Shown here: one piece after another, positions 44,494-53,164 of the stretch
How the letters are laid out: each line of letters starts with the position of its first letter
Position numbering within the stretch: the first letter of the stretch is position 1
NCBI RefSeq assembly: GCF_000315625.1
Contig: NW_005434560.1
Span: 128,020 to 192,019 of the forward strand
Origin: Guillardia theta CCMP2712
Lineage: Eukaryota; Cryptophyceae; Pyrenomonadales; Geminigeraceae
Direction of reading: 5' to 3'
DNA: 64,000 nucleotides
Made by a program: the position numbers and the translations under genes
The notes under the pieces: model-generated
Database searches by the model: none
Seen by the model: the letters and a program-made list of their open reading frames with translations, nothing else
Told to the model about the DNA's origin: nothing

Positions 44494-45060
44494 TCAGGTA
44501 AGGCTCCAGCAGGACTCAGAAAGCGGCAGGTCACTGAAGTCCATATTGCAAGAATTCACGAAATTTTGGTATAAGGCCATATGTCCGTAGACTTCGTGGC
44601 TCACAAATCTCGAAGCATATTGCAGTTCACCGATATTGTCAATGTGGCGACGCTGGTTGAGCTCGTTGACCAAGTGCTTACAGTTCTGGCGGATGAGTGT
44701 TTCCTTCTCGAGGAGGCGGTTATAATACGACTCGATGGTCTCGTAAGACCGATCTGTGAGGCCAGCATAAAAAGCCCTGATCTTCTCGTAGTTATTTGTC
44801 ACAAAACAATCGAGAAGAGAGCCATCCAGGTAACCGTACTTTTGACGGATGTCCTGAAGTGGGAGGTTTTCTATGATATCTCTTACAATCGCAAAGCATG
44901 TGTCAACCGGGAGGGAGTTCTTGCAGATGACGTTGACATTACCGAACCGTTCGGAATCAGACATGCACATCTCCTTGCCAGTGCAGGTTACGACACCCGT
45001 AATCTTCTCGTTGTCCGTGATAATCACGGTGTAGAAAGCAGTATGATATTGCAAAAACAT
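44494..45060 (-). CDS. Hypothetical 188-residue protein
   Basis: Soluble protein starting Met-Phe-Leu-Gln-Tyr-His at 45060, 26 bases below TATTTAAG (45086-45093); the frame continues upstream to 45210 through the promoter. N-terminal beta-type part with Cys-Thr-Gly-Lys-Glu-Met-Cys, then helical. No family recognised. Confidence 0.7.
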   Translation of the reverse strand: MFLQYHTAFYTVIITDNEKITGVVTCTGKEMCMSDSERFGNVNVICKNSLPVDTCFAIVRDIIENLPLQDIRQKYGYLDGSLLDCFVTNNYEKIRAFYAGLTDRSYETIESYYNRLLEKETLIRQNCKHLVNELNQRRHIDNIGELQYASRFVSHEVYGHMALYQNFVNSCNMDFSDLPLSESCWSLT

Positions 45061-45085
45061 GATGAACAGCCAAGAAGGGTCGTTC

Positions 45086-45093
45086 CTTAAATA
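45086..45093 (-). promoter_or_regulatory. TATTTAAG box for gene at 45060
   Basis: 26 bases above the ATG; decides the start. Confidence 0.8.
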
Positions 45094-45203
45094 CACAAAA
45101 ATAAGTAAATGCCATGTAGGGTCCGGGACCGGCAGGAACGGTATAAGACTGGGAAATAGTACGGTCCGGGCAACACGGCGGACAGGGGGAACCAGTGAAG
45201 GAA

Positions 45204-45749
45204 ATGCCAAGCCCAGAACACCGCCCCGAAGTCCGCGCCATGGCCATCGAACTCACGCCGTACCAGTCCATCATGATCCACGGCTGGTCCCGCCCCTCCT
45301 CGGTCCTGGCCTGGAAGCACGTCGTCGCAAGCGAGGCCCTGACCTGGCAGTTCCTCCGCTCGCTGGGGCTGTCCCCCGAGAAGCTCAAGACCCTGCAGCC
45401 CAGCCCGGAGGAGTGGGTCAGGCACGGCAACGTGCAGCTCCCCATGGTCACCGACATGCTCTGCTTCCCCGTCCACCCCATCCTCCACCTCCGCGCCGAC
45501 ATCAGCGAGCTCTGGCAGCTCAAGCTACCCTCCCACCTCCTCGAGGCCATGGGGGTGACGTACGCCCAGCTCGTCGACATTGGGATGACAAAGCAAATCA
45601 TGGCGAGGTGGTCCTTCTCGCTCCACCGCTGGCGCTCGCTCGGCTTCACCGAGGACGACCTCCAGGGCTGGTCCGAGAGGGACTGCGTGCAGGTGTTCCA
45701 CCTCTCGCTGCAGCAGACCCAGGCCGAGCTTAGGAAACCAATCAAGTAA
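45204..45749 (+). CDS. Hypothetical repeat-like helical protein
   Basis: Protein of 181 residues with recurring Leu-Gly-Leu/Phe...Leu...Trp units (Leu-Arg-Ser-Leu-Gly-Leu-Ser, Trp-Arg-Ser-Leu-Gly-Phe-Thr-Glu-Asp-Asp-Leu), which suggest short helical repeats. GTATAAGA at about 45141 is a possible TATA box; the ATG at 45204 is the first in frame, the longer frame starting with GTG. No family recognised. Confidence 0.7.
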   Translation: MPSPEHRPEVRAMAIELTPYQSIMIHGWSRPSSVLAWKHVVASEALTWQFLRSLGLSPEKLKTLQPSPEEWVRHGNVQLPMVTDMLCFPVHPILHLRADISELWQLKLPSHLLEAMGVTYAQLVDIGMTKQIMARWSFSLHRWRSLGFTEDDLQGWSERDCVQVFHLSLQQTQAELRKPIK

Positions 45750-45772
45750 TTTGTAATTTTATTTCAATGAAC

Positions 45773-46687
45773 TCAACGACACTGCGAGAAGATGAGCACA
45801 TCGATGGGCTCGAAGGGCCTGCCGCCGTTCACCACCCTCCCGAAGACGCGGATGCGGTCGCCATACCCGCAGCCGTCGTAGAGGTAGGGCTTCGGGTAGA
45901 TGATGTTCTGCTTGTACTCCCGGCTTCCGATCCTTCGGTCAAGGTTCTTGTAGAGCTCCGGGTAGTTGCCGTACTCCCGCATCTCGTGGTAGTCCTTCCG
46001 CTCCCCGGCCTTCTCGCCAATTCGGATCGGATCGGCGTTGTAGAAGTCGGGGTTCGCCTCGGTGATCAAGTTGACATTCGCTGGATTGGAGTTGAAGGCC
46101 CCGTTCCGCCTCCTCGTCCCGTCATCCTCGAACATGATGCTCTCGAAGTCGAAGTACCAGTGGACGACGTCGCCCGTGTAGGCGTGGAAGTGGCCATTCA
46201 TGACGGTGGCGAAGCCCGCGACCAGGACGGACCCGATCGTGTCCCCAAAGTTCGAAGTCGCCCACGCCTGGGTCTGCGCCACCCCCTGGAAGGTAAACTG
46301 TGGGAGGTAGAACTTGAAGTTCGGGTCTCTGGCGGCGCGGGCGATGATGTTCTCCCGGCTCTCCTCGAACTGCTCCACTGTCTGCGCGTTGTAGACCGCC
46401 CGGATGAGATTCCGGGTCTCTGGGGTGATGAAGCCAAGCGTGGTCACCACGGGAGGGTAGGCCGTCTTTTGCTTGAACATCATGTTGTTGCTGGTGTTGT
46501 AAGGGATGCTGCAGCACAGCGCGAGCTCGTGCTTGTGCATGCAGTACAGCATCTTGTCGCGGTGGACCCGCTCCCTCGTGTCCTCGGTGGCCAGCATCCG
46601 CAGCACGTCCTCGGACACATGGCACTGCAGGATGTGCTTCGGCCCCGAATGCACCTGCGTGCCCGTGATCTGCCCCACACTCGCCAT
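45773..46687 (-). CDS. Paralogue A of a tandem viral pair
   Basis: Protein of 304 residues, clearly related to the next gene: both have Tyr-Pro-Pro-Val-Val/Ile-Thr-Thr-Leu-Gly, Gly-Ser-Val-Leu, Asn-Gly-His-Phe, Tyr-Thr-Gly-Asp/Glu, His/Gln-Trp-Tyr-Phe-Asp-Phe-Glu-Ser and Gly-Arg-Val/Ile-Val-Asn-Gly-Gly...Pro-Ile-Asp. Beta-rich, no signal or membrane segment. TATTTAAG at 46714-46721 is 26 bases before the ATG. Two paralogues of about 300 residues could form a heterodimer; comparison with capsid triplex proteins is speculation. Confidence 0.82.
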   Translation of the reverse strand: MASVGQITGTQVHSGPKHILQCHVSEDVLRMLATEDTRERVHRDKMLYCMHKHELALCCSIPYNTSNNMMFKQKTAYPPVVTTLGFITPETRNLIRAVYNAQTVEQFEESRENIIARAARDPNFKFYLPQFTFQGVAQTQAWATSNFGDTIGSVLVAGFATVMNGHFHAYTGDVVHWYFDFESIMFEDDGTRRRNGAFNSNPANVNLITEANPDFYNADPIRIGEKAGERKDYHEMREYGNYPELYKNLDRRIGSREYKQNIIYPKPYLYDGCGYGDRIRVFGRVVNGGRPFEPIDVLIFSQCR

Positions 46688-46713
46688 ATCTCCCGGGATG
46701 CTGTCCCTTCAGT

Positions 46714-46721
46714 CTTAAATA
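46714..46721 (-). promoter_or_regulatory. TATTTAAG box for paralogue A
   Basis: 26 bases above the ATG at 46687. Confidence 0.8.
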
Positions 46722-46755
46722 CCTTTGATTTTGCATGGATGTAAAAAGCGATGGC

Positions 46756-47610
46756 CTACACGAAGGTGTTGGACAGGAAGATGTCGATGGGCTCCCAGGG
46801 CTGCCCCCCGTTCACGATCCTGCCGATCACCCTCACCTTGTCCCCGTAGGCATAGTTTCTTCGGTCCCGGATCTTTCGGAAGGGCTTGATCAGCGCCACG
46901 TTCTGCTTCCCCCGGTTCGCGTCCGCGTGCGCCCCGAACATGCGCTGCTGGTAGAAGTGCTCCCTGCCGCCGATGGGGTACCGGATGGCATGTCGATCGG
47001 CAGGGTTTCTTACAGCAGGTGGTTCGCGCCGCTTCCCGTCCGGGTCGAACTCCTCCGATTCGAAGTCGAAGTACCACTGGACCAGCTCCCCGGTGTAGCA
47101 GGGGAAGTGGCCGTTCAGCACCGTCATCATCCCGCCAATCAGGACGGAGCCCACGGGGTCGCCCGTCAGGTCGCTGGCGTAGGCGGTGCCGACGCTGACA
47201 CCGACGAAGTCGAACTTGAAGGGGAAGAAGTGATCCACCCCATTCCTATTGTAGACGATCCCCTCGTCCTCGTTCTCGAAGGAGAGGTTCCGGTAATGCA
47301 GTCGGATGGCCGTCTTGTGCTCATCCAGAAGCTTGTCCCCCAGGGTGGTGATCACGGGAGGGTAGGCGTGCTTGACGAAGGTGCGCTGGAACGTCCGGTC
47401 TGCGCCCCTCACCACGTCCTCGTCCGTCATCAGCGCAACACTCAGGACGAGCTCGTCCTTCTGCATGGCGTAGCGGTACTTGTCATCGGTGAGCTGCTTC
47501 ACCTGGTTCCCCAGCCGCTCAAACACCTTCCCGTTCACCTTGCAGGCGACGATGTGCTTCGCGGAGGAGTCGATGCGCGTCCCCGTGTACTGCGCGATGC
47601 TGTGCGCCAT
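46756..47610 (-). CDS. Paralogue B of a tandem viral pair
   Basis: Protein of 284 residues sharing several conserved blocks with paralogue A at 45773. The start at 47610 (Met-Ala-His-Ser) is chosen because TATATAAAC (47637-47645) would place transcription start just above it; upstream in-frame ATGs lie too near or before the box. Separate promoters with a TATA box here and a TATTTAA box for paralogue A suggest different timing. Confidence 0.82.
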   Translation of the reverse strand: MAHSIAQYTGTRIDSSAKHIVACKVNGKVFERLGNQVKQLTDDKYRYAMQKDELVLSVALMTDEDVVRGADRTFQRTFVKHAYPPVITTLGDKLLDEHKTAIRLHYRNLSFENEDEGIVYNRNGVDHFFPFKFDFVGVSVGTAYASDLTGDPVGSVLIGGMMTVLNGHFPCYTGELVQWYFDFESEEFDPDGKRREPPAVRNPADRHAIRYPIGGREHFYQQRMFGAHADANRGKQNVALIKPFRKIRDRRNYAYGDKVRVIGRIVNGGQPWEPIDIFLSNTFV

Positions 47611-47636
47611 GTTTCGGGATGCAGGCATGTTCAGTG

Positions 47637-47645
47637 GTTTATATA
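47637..47645 (-). promoter_or_regulatory. TATATAAAC box for paralogue B
   Basis: 27 bases above the ATG at 47610; earlier in-frame ATGs lie too close to it. Confidence 0.75.
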
Positions 47646-47687
47646 GCGTTCTAAAAACAAGACAGGGACAACGCATACACCCTCACA

Positions 47688-48398
47688 TCACTTCCATCCT
47701 ATGGGCTGGATCTCGGGCGACTCCACGTTCCTGTAGTCGTTGTTCACGGCGGTGAGCCCGTAGACTCCGAGCAGCGCGGAGTTGCCCACCACCACGGTGG
47801 GGAGGACGGCCTTGCGGTAGTACTCGCTGTCTATCTCCAGGTTCCCGATGACGGTGTCGAGGGGGTGGACCTTGAAGACGTCGAGGGTGGTGTAGGACCC
47901 GTACGGGGCGCAGAAGTGGACGTGCAGCTGGAAGACGCTGGGGAGGTAGTGGAAGTAGGCCATGATGTTGTGCCGCTTCCACTCGGTGTTGGCGAGGATG
48001 TACTCGGTGCACTGCACCCTCAGGCGGCGGAGCATCGGCAGGTGGCAGCCCCGCAGGTCGCGGAGGGTCTTCAGGCCCCGGTCCTTGACCACGGCCAGCC
48101 AGTTGATGGTCTTCCCGTCGTTGAGCGCGTGGGTGTCGGGTAGGAAGACGAACTCGGGGGTGTCGAGGAGGACGTTGTCCGTCTCCCGCTCGCCCCGGAT
48201 CACCTCGTACACCCACTGCTTCCGCGGCATGTTCACCTGGTTGTCAATGAAGGACTGCATCTCCTCGCTGAAGGCGTGGGAGGGCTTGCAGGTCACCACG
48301 CAGCGCTCGTAGCTGCCGCTCCCGCGCTCCTTGGGTTTGAAGGGACAGTCGGGTGTATCCACCTCGTCTTTGATCCTCATAAATTGCTCTGCCTCCAT
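47688..48398 (-). CDS. DcpS-like scavenger mRNA-decapping enzyme
   Basis: HIT-superfamily protein of 236 residues resembling DcpS, which hydrolyses the cap fragment m7GpppN left after 3'-5' mRNA decay. The C-terminal half has Leu-Pro-Met-Leu-Arg-Arg, Phe-His-Tyr-Leu-Pro-Ser-Val-Phe and Gln-Leu-His-Val-His-Phe (157-162), followed by the DcpS-like Asn-Leu-Glu-Ile-Asp...Tyr-Tyr. The central and third His (159, 161) are kept, but the first His of the triad is Gln. It is shorter than cellular DcpS (about 340), lacking much of the N-terminal swapped domain. TATTTAAC at 48439-48446 is 40 bases before the ATG. It may recycle caps or block cap-analogue inhibition in virus-driven mRNA turnover. Confidence 0.82.
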   Translation of the reverse strand: MEAEQFMRIKDEVDTPDCPFKPKERGSGSYERCVVTCKPSHAFSEEMQSFIDNQVNMPRKQWVYEVIRGERETDNVLLDTPEFVFLPDTHALNDGKTINWLAVVKDRGLKTLRDLRGCHLPMLRRLRVQCTEYILANTEWKRHNIMAYFHYLPSVFQLHVHFCAPYGSYTTLDVFKVHPLDTVIGNLEIDSEYYRKAVLPTVVVGNSALLGVYGLTAVNNDYRNVESPEIQPIGWK

Positions 48399-48438
48399 GT
48401 CAATCCAACCCCAAACTCGATCGAATGCTCCAAGGACG

Positions 48439-48446
48439 GTTAAATA
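48439..48446 (-). promoter_or_regulatory. TATTTAAC box for DcpS-like gene
   Basis: 40 bases above the ATG at 48398. Confidence 0.8.
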
Positions 48447-48540
48447 AAGGGAGGGAGGCAGACTCTTCGTTTCGGAGCACGCGGAAAACACAGCTTGATT
48501 TATACATAGGTGAGAGGATTCCATATTGTTGTATTAAAGC

Positions 48541-48930
48541 ATGGGTATACTATGGAATAATCAAACACTATCCATGTCAGTCACAACAGAATTCATTCAG
48601 AATTACGAAAACGAAGCTAGCAATATGTATTCAAACATGTCCTATGATGATCTTATGGCAATCAAACTTCAACTGTATAAGGACTTACTGAATCTGGCAG
48701 AGGATGGTTCAGCTCTCCAAAAATGGATCACAAAATATCGAAGGTTGCATTTTGTAGATTTAACACCAATGATAGAGGAATTAAACAACATAACAGGATT
48801 ATATCCTCATATTCGAAGGAGGGCTACCAGATTGGCTGTGTACCTATATTACATCTATGAAAGGATACAATCATTGAAAAGAATACATGAATGGTTGAAT
48901 CGAACGAATGATATGCAGATGAACGCATGA
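48541..48930 (+). CDS. Hypothetical AT-rich helical protein
   Basis: Protein of 129 residues, nearly all helical, lower GC than its neighbours. GATTTATACA about 35 bases upstream is the probable TATA box. Met-12 is an alternative start. No family recognised. Confidence 0.65.
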   Translation: MGILWNNQTLSMSVTTEFIQNYENEASNMYSNMSYDDLMAIKLQLYKDLLNLAEDGSALQKWITKYRRLHFVDLTPMIEELNNITGLYPHIRRRATRLAVYLYYIYERIQSLKRIHEWLNRTNDMQMNA

Positions 48931-48943
48931 AAGAACGACTTGC

Positions 48944-48949
48944 TTTATT
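48944..48949 (-). terminator. AATAAA signal after gene at 48959
   Basis: CGAATAAAGCAAG-type context, like the signal at 62480, just after the stop of the Lys-rich protein gene. Confidence 0.55.
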
Positions 48950-48958
48950 CGTAGCACA

Positions 48959-49288
48959 CTACTCCGAATCTTCCTGCTTGTCCTCTACGCGATGCTTCCG
49001 CTCGTCCTCGTACTTCTGCCACTTGCTGCTCATGATGGTGATCTGCGCCTTGGAGACGTTGAGGCGCTCCTGCAGGGCGTCCTGCCTCTGCTGCAGCACC
49101 TCGTCGGTGAGCCTGGAGAAGGGGCGGCGCGGCTTTGACGGCTTGGCGGTCGCGGCGCGCTTGGTCACCCCCTTGCTCTCGGACTTCTTGGCGCGGCCCT
49201 TGCTCGACTTCTTGGCCTTCACCTCGACGTCCTGCATCTCAGAGTCCATCGCCTGCTCTACGTGCTCGAGGATTTCGTCTTCGGTCAT
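48959..49288 (-). CDS. Lys-rich chromatin-type protein
   Basis: Protein of 109 residues: acidic start, then a Lys/Ser/Ala/Pro-rich basic segment (about 23-58) like linker-histone tails and nuclear signals, then a Gln/Glu/Arg coiled coil. GTATAGC about 42 bases upstream may be its TATA box. Probably a DNA-binding or nuclear protein. An AATAAAGC signal follows the stop. Confidence 0.6.
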   Translation of the reverse strand: MTEDEILEHVEQAMDSEMQDVEVKAKKSSKGRAKKSESKGVTKRAATAKPSKPRRPFSRLTDEVLQQRQDALQERLNVSKAQITIMSSKWQKYEDERKHRVEDKQEDSE

Positions 49289-49423
49289 GACAACTCTCGT
49301 CCAGACCCGGGGAGTAGCTCCTGAAGTGCGCCCAGCTATACGCCGGGAGCTACTTTTTTTTCTCCCTCCCCAAAAAACGGGACACAGGACCAAGGGGGAG
49401 GGATAGGAACCCTTTCCTAGGAA

Positions 49424-50029
49424 ATGGACGACCACTTCATTTACCCATCCCAAGCGACCTACCCCCACGGCGCGACGATGTGCACCCCGGCCTGCTACCT
49501 CCTCGCCTGCGGCATGCTGGGGGACTACGGCGTCCGCATCCCGCCCACCCGCGCGCAGATGGACGTCATCATGACGGTCGCCAGCCGGACGCAGAAGATC
49601 CTCATCGAGGGCAGCAACCAGCAGGAACGGCTCTTCTCCGTCTACCACGTGCTGGAGGCCATCGAGTCCCCAACGGGAGTGGGAGCGACCGAGGTGATGG
49701 GGACCGTCGACGCGCTGCCCGAGGGCTTCATCCAGAGCTTCGAGGACGATGGCGACCGCGGCTGTATCATCCGCGACCTCGGCACCGCCGTCCGATCTTT
49801 GCGGCCCAACCAGGCCCTCCTCATCACCGCCCATCACCACACGACGGCGCTGCTCAGGCCTGCCGGGGAGGACAGTGCCTTGTGGCACTTCGACCCGATG
49901 GTCGCCAGGCTCCTTCGCCTCCGAAACCCGGAGGAGGCGCTGCAGCTCATAACCACGACCATCCCTTCCAAGGAATACGCGGGGCTACTAGTTTACCAAA
50001 AAGGAGACCAAACAAGTAAAGATTTATAA
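49424..50029 (+). CDS. Cysteine protease/DUB, herpes tegument-like (C76)
   Basis: Protein of 201 residues, matching in layout the ubiquitin-specific protease at the N-terminus of the herpesvirus large tegument protein. Gln10 and Cys20 (Gln-Ala-Thr-Tyr-Pro-His-Gly-Ala-Thr-Met-Cys-Thr-Pro) fit oxyanion Gln and catalytic Cys. Near the end, Gln-Ala-Leu-Leu-Ile-Thr-Ala-His-His-His (130-139) and Leu-Trp-His-Phe-Asp-Pro-Met (153-159) match the Asp-Pro-His region, but the herpes catalytic His is Met here; His139 or His155 may replace it. As a free-standing protein it would remove ubiquitin from substrates. The stop overlaps the convergent gene by 6 bases. Confidence 0.6.
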   Translation: MDDHFIYPSQATYPHGATMCTPACYLLACGMLGDYGVRIPPTRAQMDVIMTVASRTQKILIEGSNQQERLFSVYHVLEAIESPTGVGATEVMGTVDALPEGFIQSFEDDGDRGCIIRDLGTAVRSLRPNQALLITAHHHTTALLRPAGEDSALWHFDPMVARLLRLRNPEEALQLITTTIPSKEYAGLLVYQKGDQTSKDL

Positions 50030-51373
50030 GAACGGCCTCGGCATCAGCCCTATAGTGTTGCCCTCCACCCTCCAGCGGTTGCCGAGCTCCACGGCGATGG
50101 ACCTTCCCTGGAACGCCTCCGTGACGCAGGGCGCGGAGAAGGAGAACTTCATGTTCAGCTCCGCGCCCACGGTCGACACCTCCAGCCCGCTCGGGTCGTA
50201 GTTCTTGGCCATCGAGCCCTGCACGCAGCGGATGTAGGGCCTGCGGCGGGACATGGCCAGGCCGACCCACGCCTCCGCCTCCCCGACCTCCGCCGCCGTC
50301 ATCTCCCGCCGCAGCTCGTCGTTGAGCTGCTGCAGGTGCACCTCCGACTTGAGGTAGGCGCCGTTGTGCTTGCCCGTCAGCCTCCGCGCTTCGTCCGAGA
50401 GCGGCTCGGGGCGCATCCGCAGCACCTCCCGCAGGACCTGGTTCTCCAGGTGCTTGGCGCTCACCTGCTTGGCATGGCGGAGGAGGTTGGCCGCCTGCGC
50501 GCAGACCAGGTCGTAGCGGTTGCTGCCCTTCCTCGTGTCGATCTGGTTCAACTCCGCGGTGTGGACGTGGGTCGACCAGCCCGCCGGCACCTCCCCTCCC
50601 GCCATTTTCACCACCGTGCAGCACAGGGCGTCGTTGGAGGACGGGCCAACGGGGAGGAGGACCGAGTCGAGCGTGTAGGTCTCCGCGCCCCTCCGCGCCG
50701 TGATGCAGTGGCGGACGATGTCCAGGCCGACCCTCTCCATGAGCCCGGACACTGCCCTGCACGCCCGCGCCTGCGCCGCCCACTCCAGCTCGTGCGAGCC
50801 GTTGCCGCGCACCATGCTCCTCGCGCAGACCAGGCAGGGGCCAATCTTGGACTGGACCTCCCACGGGCCGAAGCGGTCCCCGGCCCTCGCCACCTCCGCA
50901 AAGATCAGCGCGCCCATGAGGTTGTGGGGCACGGGCTCTTCCCTCCCTTCTGTCTTCTGGATCTCCTCCCCCTCCGAAACCCCGCGCAGGTGCCGCTGCA
51001 TGGCGCTCCTCACTTCTTCGTGCTCTCCGAACAGGCTGCTCCCGGGCGCCAGAAGGCGGGAGAGCATCGCTCCGCTCGAGGCAAAGTCGTCCCGGCCCGG
51101 CACCCCAACGGGGAGCTTCATCATCGCGGAGCCCAGCACCCTCCCGCATCCGTCCGCCCCGCTCAGCGTCAGCGTGCTCCGGACCAGAGTATGGCAGTCA
51201 TCCGCCCCAAGAATCCGTGTCCGCGGCTGCATTCCTCCCTCCGCAATCTCGTTCAAGGTCGTCACGATGGCCTCGCTCTCGAAGCGGTGGAGGTTATCCA
51301 GCTCGCCCACGTGCTTGTGGCGCTCTACCTGCTTCGAAGACTGCCTGTACGACATCCGGTCCACAGCAACCAT
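50024..51373 (-). CDS. Hypothetical 449-residue protein with Cys pairs
   Basis: Soluble protein of 449 residues with Pro-Cys-Leu-Val-Cys-Ala-Arg (about 184-190), a possible half of a zinc site, and other scattered cysteines. TATTTAGG at 51396-51403 is 23 bases before the ATG. It ends on a strand-like Gly-Leu-Met-Pro-Arg-Pro-Phe-Leu. Layout recalls the 611-residue protein at 10539, but I see no firm homology. Confidence 0.75.
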   Translation of the reverse strand: MVAVDRMSYRQSSKQVERHKHVGELDNLHRFESEAIVTTLNEIAEGGMQPRTRILGADDCHTLVRSTLTLSGADGCGRVLGSAMMKLPVGVPGRDDFASSGAMLSRLLAPGSSLFGEHEEVRSAMQRHLRGVSEGEEIQKTEGREEPVPHNLMGALIFAEVARAGDRFGPWEVQSKIGPCLVCARSMVRGNGSHELEWAAQARACRAVSGLMERVGLDIVRHCITARRGAETYTLDSVLLPVGPSSNDALCCTVVKMAGGEVPAGWSTHVHTAELNQIDTRKGSNRYDLVCAQAANLLRHAKQVSAKHLENQVLREVLRMRPEPLSDEARRLTGKHNGAYLKSEVHLQQLNDELRREMTAAEVGEAEAWVGLAMSRRRPYIRCVQGSMAKNYDPSGLEVSTVGAELNMKFSFSAPCVTEAFQGRSIAVELGNRWRVEGNTIGLMPRPFL

Positions 51374-51406
51374 GCGGCCCGGCTCCCACGTCCGTCCTAA
51401 ATATGC

Positions 51407-53137
51407 TCAGCCTGCCACAGAAGTTCGCCCCACCGCGCGGAGGCGCTCGTACGAGGATGGCAGGGGGGGGCGGCACAGGAGAAGGCAGAGGAGGAAAATA
51501 GCGGCCCCTGCGAGGAGGATGACGACAACAAATCCTCCTCTGAATTTCCCCTTCACGGGCTCCACCCGCACCGTCATCTCCCGCACGTAGATGTCCATCC
51601 CCCACAGCCCGCGCACCTCCGTGCTGTTCACCATCGCCACCCCGGACTGGAAGATCGAGTTCACCACGTCCCCCAGCGTCAGCCCCTGCGAGTCGAGGTA
51701 GACGACCACCTCCAGCGCCAGCGCGTTGATCGGCGGGGGCGCGGAGAGCTGCCTTCTCGGGATCGCCGAACCCCCTCCAACCGAGATGGACACCCTCCCC
51801 GACCTTCTTGCGACGGGGTAGACACCGACGTCCACCGTTGACTCCTGGTCAAAGACCCCCATGCCCTGCAGCCAGTCTGGGAAGGCGTACGGCTCGGACC
51901 GCCCGTCCCGCAGGAACACCGTCTGCAGGCCGTCTATGGCAGTCCCGGGAAATTTCCTCTCATACAGCGACCGCAGCGTCTGCATATAGACGCGCCACTC
52001 CCGGGCATACTTGGTGTCGCGCAGCTCCGCCACCGCCCGCACCCCCACCGCCCGGCCCGCGATCCCCGCCGCCTCCCGCGCGAGCCCCGCGCTCAGGTTG
52101 GCCGCCAGAGAGTCCAGCCAACGCGGCACAGAGGGTGCGGAGTCCATCGTCAGGTTCTGCGGCACGACCGCCTGCCCCAGCTCCAGCGATAGCTCCGTCG
52201 TGTTCATCAGCAGCCACAGGCTGTACCCCACCGCGATGCCGTCCGGAGGCGGGACCGCGCACACCGCCCCGGGCACCGAGCCGTACCCCTCCTTCCGCTC
52301 CATCTCCAGCGCGTGCAGCGGGTAGCTGTAGTAGCCGACGTCGCAGAACCACTCGCACACCCGTTCCCCGGAATCCGGGGACCTGTACCTGGCCAGCCAG
52401 AACGAGTGCTCGGGCTTGGGCTGCTGCAGGTCCACGCACTCCCTCACGTCCTGGTAGGACCGCTGGTACAGGTCGTCGATGTCCCGGAGCAGCACCGCCT
52501 GGTACGGGACCCACGCCAGGTTCAGCAGCCCCTCCCCGCCGCCCCCCTGGAACACCGCCGCGAACCTCAGATCAATCACATACTTGTTGTTCTCGTCCAG
52601 GTACTCCCTGCCGTACCTCTGCGCCTCTTCATGCGGGATGTGAAGCACCCCTGTCTGGAAATCAAAGGCAATGTGCGAAGACGGCCGGATACCCCCGTAG
52701 GAGGACAGGGAAGAGCCCACCAGTGCAGCCGCCCACTCTCCAACGTGCCCCTCGCAGTCTCCAATTCCGGACAGCGCAGAATACAGCGCGTCGTTGAAGT
52801 ACACGGTGGAATTCAGGAAGTCGCCGTAACAGCAATACCCCCTGGTCACCCCGCACCATGGCGCCACCTCACTAAAGAAATTCAGGCTCGGCCCCGTCGG
52901 CGAGCGCTGGTCAAGGAGGAAAGGCACATACGGAGTGGCACCAGAGCCGCTCTCGAACGTCAAGTGGATCGACCAGACCCTGCTCGTATAATTGTACTGT
53001 ACACTCGCGGCCGAGTGCAGCGTCGCCGTGCTCATCACGTTGACGCCCCCCAGCGTGGGCATGAAGCCCTGCGGACGGACCCCCACGGGCAGCTGCCAGA
53101 GGGCCAACACACAAGATAGCCACCCCACACGATTCAT
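51407..53137 (-). CDS. Type I envelope glycoprotein
   Basis: Protein of 576 residues with a signal peptide (about 1-22), a large Cys-rich ectodomain with several sequons (Asn-Tyr-Thr, Asn-Ser-Thr, Asn-Thr-Thr, Asn-Leu-Thr, Asn-Leu-Ser), a membrane helix (about 530-553) and a short tail. The start region (Val-Gln-Tyr-Asn-Tyr-Thr...Trp-Ser-Ile-His-Leu-Thr-Phe, then Tyr-Cys-Cys-Tyr-Gly-Asp) is related to the 926-residue protein at 36445. TATAAAGG at 53165-53172 is 28 bases before the ATG at 53137; the longer frame starts with TTG. Probably displayed on the virion; attachment or fusion is possible but not shown. Confidence 0.82.
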   Translation of the reverse strand: MNRVGWLSCVLALWQLPVGVRPQGFMPTLGGVNVMSTATLHSAASVQYNYTSRVWSIHLTFESGSGATPYVPFLLDQRSPTGPSLNFFSEVAPWCGVTRGYCCYGDFLNSTVYFNDALYSALSGIGDCEGHVGEWAAALVGSSLSSYGGIRPSSHIAFDFQTGVLHIPHEEAQRYGREYLDENNKYVIDLRFAAVFQGGGGEGLLNLAWVPYQAVLLRDIDDLYQRSYQDVRECVDLQQPKPEHSFWLARYRSPDSGERVCEWFCDVGYYSYPLHALEMERKEGYGSVPGAVCAVPPPDGIAVGYSLWLLMNTTELSLELGQAVVPQNLTMDSAPSVPRWLDSLAANLSAGLAREAAGIAGRAVGVRAVAELRDTKYAREWRVYMQTLRSLYERKFPGTAIDGLQTVFLRDGRSEPYAFPDWLQGMGVFDQESTVDVGVYPVARRSGRVSISVGGGSAIPRRQLSAPPPINALALEVVVYLDSQGLTLGDVVNSIFQSGVAMVNSTEVRGLWGMDIYVREMTVRVEPVKGKFRGGFVVVILLAGAAIFLLCLLLCRPPLPSSYERLRAVGRTSVAG

Positions 53138-53164
53138 CCTCTCTAAGAAACACCCCAAACAACC

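Noticed and set aside
49947-51149. 400-residue minus-strand frame
   Set aside because: Gly/Arg-rich shadow of the 449-residue gene in another frame.
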